Source: Cristatella mucedo (taxonomy: Eukaryota; Bryozoa; Phylactolaemata; Cristatellidae). Taken from it: DNA of 64,000 bases. Position numbers and translations under genes: made by a program. The stretch covers positions 8,494,501-8,558,500 of the forward strand of contig WPIO01000002.1 in the NCBI GenBank assembly GCA_009760855.2, written 5' to 3'. How positions within the stretch are numbered: the stretch's first letter is position 1; each line of letters begins with the position of its first letter. Below, one piece after another: positions 1 to 13,742 of this stretch. The notes under the pieces are model-generated. The model was not told the origin of the DNA. It saw nothing but the letters and a program-made list of their open reading frames with translations, and did not search any database.

Positions 1-511
1 GCGGCAGCAAGCTCGGCGCGTCTCGCATCCGCTTCGCTTGCCGTCGCTCCGCTGCGTCGCGCGAGCGGGCAGGCGTGGCGCGTGGACCGTCGGGCAGCCG
101 CTCATCAAAGACAAACTGTGCGAGCGGGTGGCCGCCGCGCGCCGCCACTGGCGGCGCGCGGCGACGGCGCATTCATCCGACCTCGAGCCGTCGGGCGCTG
201 CTCTGTCTGCTGCGCGCTGTCGCGCCCGCCTCGATCGGCGGGCGGACGACGCGATTGGAGGCGCGCGCTGCAAGCCGGCGCCTGGCCCGCAGCGCCGGCG
301 GCGAAGAAGTGCTGAGCGAACCGCGATACGGTCCTCGGCCGAATGACACTAGATGGGGCGCAAATACCGGACGAGCGGCCGCTGGGCGAGGAGTGACGCG
401 GCGAACTCAGCTTCTCCCATCCTCCTCCAGAGAGGCGCGCCTTTCGGCGAGGCTCCGAGTCGGGCCGCTCAGCATCGCCGAGGGCTCCGGCTGGCCAGCC
501 GGCAGAGAAGC

Positions 512-552
<41 letters not shown>

Positions 553-980
553 GCGCTAGCCGCCAACGGGTGCTGTCTGCTCCTGTGGTTCGTCTGCAGT
601 CATCGCTCGCTCGCTGCAGGTTGCTACTAGAACTTCCCCACCGCGCCCTTCCAGTCTGCGGTCTAGTCCGGTGGCGACGCACGCGCGCCGAGCCGTACCG
701 AGGCCAGGGGCAAGCGACCCGTCGGCAAGCAGGCGCGACGCGACGCAGCGGCCCGCGTGCGGCAGCCGCATCGGAAGCGGACCGCGGGTGGCTAGCGAGC
801 GAGCGCGGCTTTGCTGCAGATGCGACGGAGACGAAAGGCATGCCGCTTAGTAGGACTGCGTCGCCCGCAGCGGGCGCGCCGCCGCCTCTTCTTTGGCACG
901 CCAGCGCACCTTTCAAATTCGGATCTAAATCGCTCGTTTCGTGGACCGCGAGCCGGTCGAACTTGCTCCTTCAGTGCTGA
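1..980. other. GC-rich, CpG-island-like region
   Basis: Very GC- and CpG-rich with a short (GGC)n tract at about 512-552. It holds long open frames in several frames at once (for example 75-980 plus, 105-566 minus), as expected where stop codons are rare by composition. No domain is recognised. It may be a promoter or 5' exon of a gene extending beyond the left edge. Confidence 0.55.
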
Positions 981-2750
981 TCGGTCGAAATAATTGGCTG
1001 CGGAATAGTCAACTGAAGCTGTTTACCTCGAAGAGCACATGTCGAAATTGCCTCATGCTACAATCGTCAATAAATTTTCACTGCCTCAAGTCGAGGCTAT
1101 GAACGTCCGCTCGACTCAAGATGAAAGAAATCTTAAGAGGTATCGCGTAGCGTCATTTCTGATACAGTTGAGCAAGGCAATGACGGTCCTCCAAGTGATG
1201 AAAGGCTTTTTCTTACGAAAAAATGCCATTTTAGTGCTTAGAGATGCTGCTATCATGTTTGATAGGAGAAGCGACCCAGCAGATTCTATACGGTCTTCGT
1301 ACCAAGCAATGGCCGCTGCGCCAGCAATCTACACACGTTTTGGCTAAGAGCATTCTGGGCCAATTTCAGCAAATTTAAAGTGCCTAGACAGAGATTAAGT
1401 TCTCTGATGTCGCTATATCAAATGCATTATTATTATTATTTGACTTGGTATATTAGCTACAGGCCGCATATTGACTAAAATGTTAAAGCTTGGATCAAAA
1501 ATATACCTGCTGAGTATACGCTCACTGTATTTTCTATGCAAACAAATCCTCGAGCTTGCAAAAACCACTAGCATCTGGCAAAGGATGCTGGTCAGTGAAA
1601 ACAGCAACGACGTATATTAGTGCCTAGCTAGCTAATTTCAGTTTCAGGCTTGTTGCCAGTGCATGCCATTTCGGCGTTATCGAAATCTAGATTGTGCATT
1701 TTTAGCATTCTTGCATCTTTTTTTATATATCAGAGCTTATTTCTAGCCAACTGATTAGTGCTTGTGGTCCTTATACCCGCCAAAGTCCAGCTCCAGGCGG
1801 TGAATTAAGAAAAAATCACTAGGAAACTTCCATCCTATTAACGGTCTGTGTCACTACAGTACAGCTGTAGCAGGAGTCCATACTCATAAGTACGTGCGAT
1901 GGCATTAAAGCGCTGCGTAGTCGGTGTGTTTAGCAAGCGTTTTGTACGAGACTGTGCACAGCGCCTGCGATAGATAAGGGAAAAACATGAATCGGTAATC
2001 GCCAACGTTCGGCTTTGTTTAAGATACGTCGAAGAGGAATCAGCGATTCGTCAGCAGCTCGCTGTGACTGCTGCAACTCTCGCTTGAAATGTTGCAGCTC
2101 ACAGCTTTTATTCGCTCGAAAAATCAACTGCACCGTGATTTCAAATCATCACCCACTTATACAGCACCCGTCGAGATCTGAATCATCTCGTTGTAGACAC
2201 TTTGCATATGCTGCAAAGCACTCATGTACACTGGTTAGTGAGAGCTTGCACAAATGCAGCCGCCGCGAGCCGAGCAAAGGGCAGGGGCAAAGGGCAAAGG
2301 GCAGTCAGTGGACGCGGACGGAGCACGAGCTGCGAGCACGCAAAGTGAGTTTGTAGCTTTTTTTTAAATATCGGAAAATAATAAATATCAGAAAATCAGG
2401 TTGTGCCGCGTCGACAGTCAATAGGGAGTCGCGGGCACTGCGAGTGTGCACAACGAAGGCGAGGCGTTCATAAAGGATTTCGGTTGGTCGGACTCGGAGC
2501 CGACTGCTGTCTGGAGAGCCAGCGGGTACAGCGACGCGAGCCTGCTTGGGAGGCGTGGCACCGCGGACTGACTAGCTGGAGCGAGAGAACTGCATGCGAG
2601 CCTTAATGTGAGAGCGCTGCAGCGATGAAGTCAACAGACTGCTTCGCAGGTCGGCAGTAGCCGCTGCAGAAGTCGGTGAGAAGGGGCGTAATGCGGTCGC
2701 TGCTGCAACGCTGGCGACATTTCGGGCACGTTTGCAGCGTTTTGGACCAA
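981..2750. other. No recognised gene; small unknown ORF
   Basis: AT-richer sequence after the GC island. An ORF of 102 codons at 1039-1347 (plus) begins MSKLPHATIVNKF and matches nothing I know. The rest shows no domain, apart from the LINE tail listed at 1376. Confidence 0.4.
1376..1441 (+). mobile_element. LINE family A, 3' tail only
   Basis: A diverged copy of the family A terminus (GTGCCTAGACAGAGATTAAG) ending in (ATT)n. Confidence 0.6.
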
Positions 2751-2751
2751 G

Positions 2752-2840
2752 ATTAATAATAATAATAATAATAAATTTGTATAGCCCCCTGAAAGAAATA
2801 ATTTTTCCTAGACACTTTACACGTACTGTAAGGGAATCAT
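2752..2840 (-). mobile_element. LINE family A, diverged 3' tail
   Basis: On the minus strand a degraded stem-loop region (GTGTAAAGTGTCTAGGAAAA) runs into (ATT)n. Confidence 0.5.
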
Positions 2841-2892
2841 TACCAGTAAGTGTCATAGTGCTCAGGCTGGAGGACCTGCAAGCAGTGAGTTA

Positions 2893-3695
2893 TGTAATGT
2901 ATCTCCGTCTGTGACTCCACAAAGTCATAAAGACCATGTGAGTGTTACGCAGGAGAGTTTTCTATAGCGCACTCACAGCCTAAGCGACTTTCGTTACGCA
3001 TTCGGTAGCCAACGGACTTAGTCTCACACAACAAAGAGAAAGTGGAAAGCATAGCAGAGTCAGGAGGGCAGTTGAGGTAGTGAGTAGCGTGGAAGTAGCA
3101 GCTCAGGACCGCTGATAAGGATGAGCCATAGTCGGCAGCAGGAGAGTTGTTGTCGCATAAGAATTGTGGAAGCGAGTTCCACAGTCTAGGACCTGCAGAG
3201 CTTAAGCTTCTGTCGCCAACGGTCTTAAAGTGGAGGAATGGAACAGCTAGTTGATTGTCCTTACAGAGCCCGAGAGCGCGAAGAGGCTGAAACCGATGCA
3301 GCAGTTCAGCTAGGTACGAAAGAGCCAAGCCGTGGCGGGCCTTGTGGGTTAGCGTAAGAACTTGGCTCTGTATCCGTTAATCAACCGGCATTCATCCTAC
3401 CTGTTTTAGCAAAGGAGACACGTGCTCAAACCTCTGGGACTTGAAGGCTAGCCTTGCAGCCGTATTCATAGCCAGCTGCAGTGGCCTGGTTGCTTTCTTT
3501 GGTAGCCCAGCCAAAAGGGAATTACAATAATCAAGCCGAAACCGGGCTAAGAACCTAGTTAATTTTTTGCAAGCCACTGTGGAAGACAGCTCCTAATCTT
3601 AGATATCGATCGGACGTAATGGGTAGCTGCAAAAGCAGTCTTCTGAATGAAGCTTTTAAAATTTAGGCAGCGGTCGAAAACGACACCTAAATTTA
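2893..3695 (-). mobile_element. LINE family B, C-terminal reverse transcriptase fragment and 3' UTR
   Basis: The minus strand encodes RLDYCNSLLAGLP, PRLWNSLPQFL and YLAELLHRFQP. This is the typical C-terminal end of CR1/L2/Jockey-type LINE reverse transcriptases, broken by stops and frameshifts. It is followed by the family B 3' UTR. The copy is 5' truncated at about 3695, where it abuts family A. Confidence 0.85.
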
Positions 3696-3860
3696 CAGAA
3701 TTCGAGACGGGACGTCACAGATGGATGGGCCTATTTAGATATGGTTCTCCTGTCTAAGCGCGATCAAAATTTTGCATCGTTACGCTGCTGAAATAGGCTG
3801 TGGAGCTGATGTGGTCGTATTGCGCAAGGTCACTTTGAAAAGAACCCAGATTTCGGGTAG
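3695..3860 (-). mobile_element. LINE family A fragment joined to family B
   Basis: Minus-strand sequence matches the family A segment seen at 50790-50930 (a degraded DHIS...SAYFQ region through the TSRLEFC equivalent). It then switches abruptly to family B at about 3695. Confidence 0.5.
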
Positions 3861-4560
3861 ATGCTACATGAGATATGCTGGACGAGTCCACTTTGAGGGT
3901 TTAGCTTCCAAAATTTCTGAGTAGCACTACATTTTCTCGTAGCTATATCAATCCCTTATAGCTGTTCGATTTGAGAACGTTTGCTGCTATTCGTGTGCAA
4001 ATATCTTGGATCTGGGTTTTAGCCCAGGTTAAGGGGCTCACTTTTCACGACGACCCTGGTCATAGGTTTGAGCCCCAATGAGGGCATTGTTTTAAATTAC
4101 TGTTAAAATTAGTACGGCAGTCGAAAATTGTGAATGCGGTATCTTTCAAAACGCAAATGTGTTAGAAATCGGATAGGAGGTTCGGAAGACTTTAACGCGA
4201 AAGAAAAATTTTGAATCTTGGTCGATTGAGCTACCTGCGTGAAGCTTGTTGAGGAGTATGCCCGTGACTTTTAAAAAGCTTGATTTCCAGTATAGCTTTG
4301 CACCTTGTTAATTACATATCTCGGCAAATAACTCGCGAACGATAGTGATATTTGAAAAGTGAGTTGAGCTCTGCATTTTTAATGCAGCTCCAGAATTATT
4401 TCCGATTTATTTCAGGCAGGTTTTGCTTTATGCGTGCATGACTGAAGAAAATAAAGCTCCAGGATGTTTGATGGTGCGTACATGGCGAATCTTATCTGAC
4501 CGAAATCTGAAGATTCCGTTTCGGAAATCTCTTCGCACGCAGATAGAGACTGCGGATGGC
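3861..4560 (+). other. Non-coding; tRNA-like SINE copy at 4010-4092
   Basis: About 4010-4092 has a tRNA-like A box (TAGCCCAGGTTAAGGGGC) and B box (GGTTTGAGCCC), 45-50 bases apart. It shares the GGTTAAGGxGCTC core with copies at 38.8 kb and 55.6 kb. Nothing else is recognised. Confidence 0.45.
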
Positions 4561-4599
4561 AATTGAGGATTGAGGCCGCAGCGAGGCTCTTATAATGCA

Positions 4600-6220
<1,621 letters not shown>

Positions 6221-6689
6221 CGCGCGAGCGCATTAATTATTTTTTTTTAATCTCCGCTCATTGGGTTGTCTAGATATGAATTCAGATCGGAGGACTCGCT
6301 CAGCGGACGCGTCTCGCCGGGGTGGCGGCGTGCAGGTTCTGATGCCCTGGCAGCTAAACGGGAAAAAAGTACGCCACCATAGCAGAGCAGCAAAAAAAAA
6401 CAACTTCGAGGTCTCTTACGTGCCAACTAGCTTGGCTGTCGGACACTTGTCTACGCGCACCCTGACTTTGGTGATGTTCGCTAGTTAAAAGTGATACTCT
6501 TTACCATATCACCATAAGATCATATATACCACCAATAGGGAAACCCAACGACGTAGCAGTGCATCCAGACAGAGGACAGCGCCCACCCTTAATTAACCAC
6601 GCCCACACCCACTGCTCTCTATTTGCCAACCCGACCCCCCGAGTGCGAAAGCTGCATCCAGTGACGGTACTGACTATAAGTGAGCGACA
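6221..6689. other. No recognised feature
   Basis: Short unrelated open frames only (for example 6261-6488 plus). No domain or repeat is recognised. Confidence 0.4.
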
Positions 6690-7475
6690 AAACCTTAGCA
6701 TTGATAAGCTGCTTGATGTGGAACCCAGTGCTGGTCGAGGAGAAGCGATGTAATGTGGCAGTTGGGACGCTCACGACAGCCAAGCCTAGCAGCAGATGTG
6801 TTCAACGATGGTCTCCGTCCTATTGCACAGGCATGAAGACCTTTAACTAATGAGTAATGAATGTGTAGGTAGGACGTCACAAATGTATGGACCAGTTTGA
6901 CTAGGGTAATCATTTCTAAGCAATGCCGAGTTTCACAATAGCAAGCAGCTGAAATTAAGCTGACTGAACAATGAAGCTAATATGGTCATGCAGTGAAAGG
7001 TCATTTTAGAATATGCCGCTCAATTTTCACGTAAGTTTTTGCTGTTGTTCTCTGTGAGAAACTTTGCTAGCAACCAAGTGCAAATGTCAACAATGCACAC
7101 ACTGCAAAGCAGTTAACACAGAGTTTGACCTGCTGAAAGGGAGGAATAGATCAAAATACCGGTACAGCTAGCGCTGTGTGTCATCTGAATAAAAATGAAA
7201 ACCTAGAATGTTCTCGCTGCTTGACACAGCAAGAGTGAGGGTATTCATTGTGTAACTAAGTGGACTTAGAACCAGATCGCTGTGGTGCCCCCTACTTTTA
7301 AAGTCTCACCAGAGGACAGTAGACCTGTAGCATTCCAACATCCAGATGGATTAGGACTCAACATACTGCTGGGCAGTGAAAGGGATCCCCAGACGAATTG
7401 GGAGGCATTCATCGAGAATCGAGTGGTCAATAGTATCTAATGCTGTCGAGGAATCCGCGAAATAGTAGTGAGACT
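6690..7475 (-). mobile_element. LINE family A, degraded reverse transcriptase core
   Basis: The minus strand shows RT motif A (ALDTIDHSILDE, near 7435) and an F-H-F-Y-S-D-D-T-Q catalytic-box equivalent (near 7190). A diverged CRERPNCHITSLLLDQHWVP stretch follows (6710-6770), matching family A CRERRSCHITPLLADLHWLP. Stops and frameshifts interrupt it. Confidence 0.75.
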
Positions 7476-9960
7476 ACAGAAAGATGCTGTCATATGCTTA
7501 AGCTTAAGCCCCTCACGCGTTCGGGTAAGGCACAGCTTTCTAGGATAACTTTTTCTTACACGGCTTCCAGAACGGTTTGCTTCGCATTCGTAGTCGTGGC
7601 TAAGCAGGCTTGACTGCATTTAGCGACTAAATGACCCGTGCTAACATTAATTAGCTGCCACGATTCCTATCCGTTAGCCAAAAGTGACGCCACTAAGCCG
7701 GTCGTATTTGGAGTGCGGTTACACACTAGCTGGTATGATGAGCCTCTTAAACGACTTATCCTGAGATGATGCGAATAGCCCTCGTTAATGCATTTTGCTA
7801 CAGCGGTTTAAAATCCGTTCGAACGAGGGGTGGGGTCGTTCGAGGCTGCTGTAATTCAGCTAGTGGTGGCATATCACTTATACGAGCTGAAGCACTCTTT
7901 ATATGAGCTGTAGCAATCGATCGATCAATCGAGCTTCGGATGGTCATCGTACTTCCAGATATATTCAAATTGCCCCGGAGCCTTCAAATTAGGAATGCCA
8001 AAATATGACGGGTTTCAAGTATTTCTGTCGACCTTGACTGGAGTTCAGTCTCATGGCAAACGGCCGCCGGCTGCTTTGCATTGTGAATTTACTGCTTTTC
8101 TTGCACATGCCGCCAAAGGTCGCACTTACATTTCCAGACATCCACGGGTCGCTAGGACGAAGTGGCACAACCTCTCGCAGGGGTTTCCCGCCTGCTCGGA
8201 CCTCTGTAAATCGCGAAGCGTATACGCTTGCTGGTTGCCGACCACAGAGGCCTAATTGTTGCAGATTTGCGATGAATTTTGAAAGTAAAGCTGTACATAT
8301 TCAGTCACCAGTACAACCGGGAATCGGCTTTAGTAGCACGTAAGTGGCGATATTTAAAGTCGAGGCATGATGTTGCCTGTGTTGAATATTGGTAGGAGAG
8401 AGTAGTGTCGCTAGATAAATCCGTTAGAAAATTTGGCCGGTCGCACGTCAGCTGCCGGATTTTTACCCGCTCTTGGCAAAATTACTTTTACCGTTCAGTC
8501 TCACGCCAGATGGCTTCTAACTACTATGCATTTTGAATTACACACAATTTCCCAGCTCCACTTGTCCAGCGCTGCCATGCCGGAACTCGTTGATCCGCGA
8601 GTTTCAAATATGTCTTTTCACAATAACCTTGGATAGCCTTTCGTTGGTGCAGCGCTCGAACAGAAAAGGTGAGCATTCATTCATCAGTCCATACGACTGT
8701 TTGCCTCTCAGCGCACGTTTAGTAGTCGCGAACTTTCTAGCCCACTCAAAATAATAATTTTTCTAAAAAGCAAAATCTGCGCTAGATCTCGCTGGAGAAT
8801 ATATCTTACACTCGAAACTTTCACGGAAAAAGGTATTTACTCGTCGTATACCTGAGCGTGAGTTATACAGTCATAACCGCGCCATTTCCCATAGCAAATA
8901 TTCCTCGCAGGTTGCATTTGGTGGCCTAATCGTGACAATCGCTCTTCTTCTAGGAGTAAAACGACACTTCTCCTACGCTTCCAGCTTTCCGTGTTAAAAT
9001 CACTTCCCAATTACTCTCCTACTACGCATTGCTAGGAAATCTTGAGCTACATTGCAAAACGTACACGGTATGATAAGCGGTATGACTGTATGATATAAAG
9101 TGGTGCAAGTCGCCCTTTAGGTTCTTTCGTAAAAGCAGACCTTTCTTTTGCATTTTCTGTCTTATAGCACAGGTAGCAATTCTGGTAGCATGCAGGCAAG
9201 GCCTGCCGAAGCGCTCGGACCGAGAGTTATGTGGCCACAAGGTATATTTCCAGCATCGCCGTACAATTAGGGGCGCCGCGGCCAGATGGGCTATCTCAAT
9301 CCTCCATCTGGGGCTTATTCAACCCTATTTAGTCGCTGACAATACATGCATATCCAAGGGGCATAAATCACTTAATCAAAGGGCTCCGAGCCATGGAAGT
9401 GGACTCATCAAAGAAATCGCTGTGAGGCTGATGCCTCCTAATTCAGCTTGAAAGGGAGCAGAGCTATTTATTTTTCGCAGTAGATTCTTGCACAAGCCCC
9501 TTTTGCATTCAGTACCAGCACCGTTTGTGACTAGGTAGGCCACAATTGGTTGGGGATCGTTATTTAGCACACTCGCTTCACCGGGACGGGAATATAACAG
9601 CATAGCTTTTCTAATGCATCCATACGCGGATTATAGAACTTTATTTAGTAGAGATTGATGCAGCGATCAGCTTGGTGTAATAACTCATACCAGTTCACAT
9701 CTGCGTTATGGTACTCAATTGTACTTTTGACTGTGCCTGTAAGATGGTTTGACCGATGGTCACTGTACACTCCTTGCAGAAGGGCAGACTCTGTGGACGG
9801 TTTAGTCCTAAAACCTGACAGAATCCTGCTTGCTATAAATTAGTTTTCAATATAAGAGCTTCGGCCGCTACATATTTCGAGTTCTCTTGGTCAAGTGTTA
9901 AGCCCTTAATGCATAGCTCAACAGCTGCCTCTTTGAAGGATGCAGGAGCAAGACCTGATG
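7476..9960. other. No recognised gene
   Basis: Only short ORFs under 100 codons without known motifs. No repeats of note apart from diffuse AT-rich stretches. Confidence 0.4.
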
Positions 9961-9974
9961 CTAAGGATCAGGTC

Positions 9975-10048
<74 letters not shown>

Positions 10049-10098
10049 TTATATATGTATGTATATATGTATATATATGTATATATATATATACATAA
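9975..10098. repeat. (TA)n microsatellite
   Basis: A pure (TA)n run of about 65 bp followed by imperfect TATG/TATA repeats. Confidence 0.95.
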
Positions 10099-10679
10099 AT
10101 ATTTACAATGTAATATAATGATACTAATAACGTTACAATACTAATACGTATTTACGATGCTAGTTACGCAGGGCGGCAGCAAACCTCTGCGTCTCATTAG
10201 GATAACGATATGAATGTAGTCCTGAGGGCTAGCTTTCTCTTTAGACTGGGAGATGGACTTCGAAGCTAGCTAGCGAGGCTGACTCCGGTGTACTTCCAGT
10301 GTACTTCTGTCTTTTGTTGTTGCGCCTATGGCCACTGCATTCGGGGAATTGTTACTTTATCATCAGGTCATTCTATCCGCTTGCTTGTCTGAGAAAGATA
10401 TTGTGCATGCCATCAACCGTTGGATTTTGCTTCTCTTGCATGCAGTTGGAGAGTTCCCTGGTGAGGACTTAGGTTACTAGGGTATTAGGGTACTATAAAA
10501 TGAAACAATAATGTTGCTACCCCTATCGTTATTATTATCATTAGTATTAGGGTCCACCGAAGCCTCCTGGTTTTTAAATGCACCATGCCTTTTCAAAATA
10601 TCTGCTTTCTCTGTATATTTATTTACAGACCAATATGCATCGAGAGTATAGATAAACACTTTGGTAGCTAGCTACCTAC

Positions 10680-10830
10680 AAATGCACACTCACACCCGCA
10701 CGCACGCGCACGCACACGCACACGCACACACATACACAGTATATATATATATATATATATGTATATGTATACATATACATATAACTATATATATAACTAT
10801 ATATATATATATATGCATGTATGTATGTAC
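10680..10830. repeat. (CA)n then (TA)n compound microsatellite
   Basis: CACACGCACG-type repeats pass into (TA)n and then GTATGTATG. Confidence 0.9.
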
Positions 10831-11502
10831 GTTGCTGACGTATAACTTAACATTCTCTCGGAATCGAAATATAACCTCAAATACTTCTGCGTTTTACGGT
10901 CTAATGGTCAACAAAATTTTACCAAAATATTGGAGGTGCGCGAGTTAGAAATATATGCTACAAACCATAGGTGATATGACCTCAGTTGTATTACCCGGTA
11001 CAACAGCATGCGAAATAATCCTGTGACTGGGGCTATTTAAGACATCAAACATAAATCACTTTGAAGGCAATTATTGCACGGTACGTCGCAGAACGATATA
11101 AGATTGAATAAATTAAACAAACACTCTTCTCTCTCAATATATATGTTCAAGAACCACTTGGGGCATGTCTCAATGATCATGCTATTTCGAGCATGCACAA
11201 CTATAGACTGACGTGGTTCGAAAAGGAATCAAGAAATCGATTACAGGGTCTAGTATAATAATCAATTATATGGAATTAATTGTATGGAATCAATAGTATG
11301 GAAATCATAATGGAGTCAATTGTATGGAAAACCATCCAACAGGGTCTAGTCATAATAATCAATTATAGAATTCGTTTACATTTTTCTTTGGTTCTTTACT
11401 CTCTGTGCTTGCTAAATGCATGTGCTAATTCAAATCATCTTACAATCTCAATAGAAACTTTTTTTAACATGGAGATCATATTGGTTTTAGGGTCTCTAAT
11501 AA
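10831..11502. other. AT-rich, no recognised gene
   Basis: Contains a short imperfect duplication of a TCAATTGTATGGAA-like unit near 11260-11330. Otherwise nothing is recognised. Confidence 0.4.
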
Positions 11503-11962
11503 TAAAAATAATAATGCACTTGATAAAGCGCCCACAGAGAACTCAATCTCTTTCAAGGCGCTTTACATTTTCTGCAAAGTGAAACGCGATTGAATGGTGA
11601 GTAATATCATGCTTGATAAGCAACATGAATAACATGGTTAGGTGTGACAAGCACAGGGTCAGCATGAAAGTGTGGTTAGTGGCAGCATGCAGTGTCAGCA
11701 CGCATGAGCACAGGAAGGACGAATCAAAGGGACCCACTAAATGCTGTCCTAAATAGCTGTGTTTTCAAGTTCTTTTTAAATGTGGTCAAGTCAGGGGATG
11801 TTCTGACGCAAGTCGGGAGTGAGTTCCACGCTTTGGGAGCAAACGAACTAAATGCACGGTCTCCAAAGGATTTGGGGTCTCTGTTGTTGGCAAAAACTTC
11901 CAAAGCAGTTTTATCCTGCTCCACACGTACTGCTTTATTCAGAAACATGGCTGGTTAATTGC
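11503..11962 (-). mobile_element. LINE family A, 3' end with RT C-terminus
   Basis: The minus strand encodes FGDRAFSSFAPKAWNSLPTC and TTFKKNLKTQLFRTAF, then the 3' UTR, the stem-loop (AAAGCGCC/GGCGCTTT type) and an (ATT)n tail at 11503. Confidence 0.88.
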
Positions 11963-11969
11963 TCTAACT

Positions 11970-12235
11970 GCAGTGTAATGTATCTCCATCTGTAACTCCA
12001 CAAAGCTACTAAGACTATATAGGTGTCACGCTGGAGAGTTTTGCATAGCGCACTCGCAGCCTAAGCAGCTTTCGGTACGCATTCGTTAGCCAACAGACTT
12101 CATCTCACGCAACAAAGAGAACATGGGAAGCATAGAAGAGTCACGAAAGAAGTTGCAGTAGTGAGTAATAGAAGTAGTAGCTCAGGAAGGCTGGAAATGA
12201 TGTGCCATAGTCGGCAGCAGGAGAACTGAACAATT
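11970..12235 (-). mobile_element. LINE family B, 3' UTR fragment
   Basis: Close to the family B 3' end at 2893, 22708 and 37525. It contains the shared blocks AATGTATCTCC, GGAGAGTTTTGCATAGCGCA and CATAGTCGGCAGCAGGAGA. Confidence 0.85.
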
Positions 12236-13654
12236 CATTTCTTGCATAGTCACAAACCAGGTCTGGCCTAGGTTTGAACATACGTACAACCAAATTTCTC
12301 AAACCATGACCATTTCCGAGGAAGTGCCCAAACAATTCGTCGAGCAGCATTTCCCAAGGAGACTTACTTGGCGCATTAAGCATTCTTAATTTGCTTTGCC
12401 TTGTTCTAATGGTACTATCTAGGATATTATTCGAAAAAATAGCTGTTTTCAAGCTCATACGAACTTACCAAACAAGTTAGTCTTACATGTTTCCCACACC
12501 TAGCAGTTTGTGTCAGCACTCTATTTAAGTCACTCGTAGTGGCCTCTTATTGGGGCGACTTCAAACTTTTATCAACATATAAAAATTATCAAGACCAAGT
12601 TGCGATGCCACATTTTATTTAAATCTAAATAAGCTATACCTGCATTCGCATGGGCTGCTAAACAGCACGCTCATGCGCTAGCCTGCTAAGCACCGCAGAA
12701 TGCAAGCTTGAGTCCTCTATCATTCCAAGTCACAATGCCAACATTCTGGCAATGGCTCACGAACTGCAAAAATAAGTCACACATCAGAGCACGGTCAGTG
12801 ATACGGCACAACACGCGTGAGCAACCACCGTGCAGCACTGCACCCTGCGCACTGCCGCCACTGCCGCGCGATCCAAACGCCATTTCGCAAGAGAATCAGG
12901 CGAATCATTGTAGGGCAGATTGAAACGCCGCCATGTCTGCTAACTTCACCTAAGCGACAATCGCCAACGCCCGCGCACGGCGAGCAAGCAGGCAGCTCTG
13001 GCCTGGGATGCCTGGGAGGCATCGGGGAAACGGGAAAACACGCAGGGCAAGATGGAGAAGAGGTGGAAAAAAGATGGACGGGCAAAAAGATGGAGAAGAA
13101 GAAAAAAGCAATCAGGCTCAATCAGGCTCAAACCAGCCAAGAAAAAAAATTTACGGCAGGCAGCCTGCAGACTATGGGAGCCTTCCGATTGAATGAATAC
13201 AAGTAAGCCCACACCCGGTGACGTAACTACGAAGACCGTCCTTCGGCCTCCTTCGGCAAGCATCTCCTAAGGAGCAGATCGCTGGTCACTGACATTCCTC
13301 CTAGCGTCTTCAGCACGTCTTCCTCAGCGTCACGAGCCGGCGACGAAGCACACCTAGGAGGCGGCATGCGATTCGCTTAACTTAAAAGTGCACTCGCCTC
13401 AGTGAACCAACGAGCAAACTAACGAGCCCCATGCAGCCGGAGGCTTGCTGCAATGACATCAGCAAACGGGCGGCCGTGTGTGTGTCGTGCAGCAATGATT
13501 GTTCGGATACTCACCTGCCCTCGCTTCTGTGTTAGTAGTGAGACAGTGATGTCGAAGCGGTGAGCGGCCGTGGGGAAGGCGACCGCAGCGTGTTTCGACT
13601 CGGCGACCTCAAACCTTAATGAGATCAAACGAGAAACATTCAGACCAATCTCAC
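12236..13654. other. No recognised gene
   Basis: Overlapping ORFs of 100-129 codons at 12795-13263 on both strands are Pro/Ser- or Lys/Gln-rich with no known domain, and I do not call them genes. Confidence 0.4.
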
Positions 13655-13742
13655 GCTGAATGATAAGCAGCAAATGTAAAGCGCCCAGAAAGAGATTGAG
13701 TTCTCTGAGGGCACTTTATCAAGTGCATTATTATAATTAAGC
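13655..13742 (+). mobile_element. LINE family A, 3' tail only
   Basis: A well-kept terminal stem-loop (AAAGCGCCCAGAAAGAGATT... GGGCACTTTATC) and ATTATT tail, without an adjacent RT region. Confidence 0.8.

Noticed and set aside
75..980. 301-codon open frame at the left edge
   Set aside because: Arg/Ala/Ser-rich, no domain, and long open frames exist in other frames of the same GC-rich DNA; stop codons are simply rare here.
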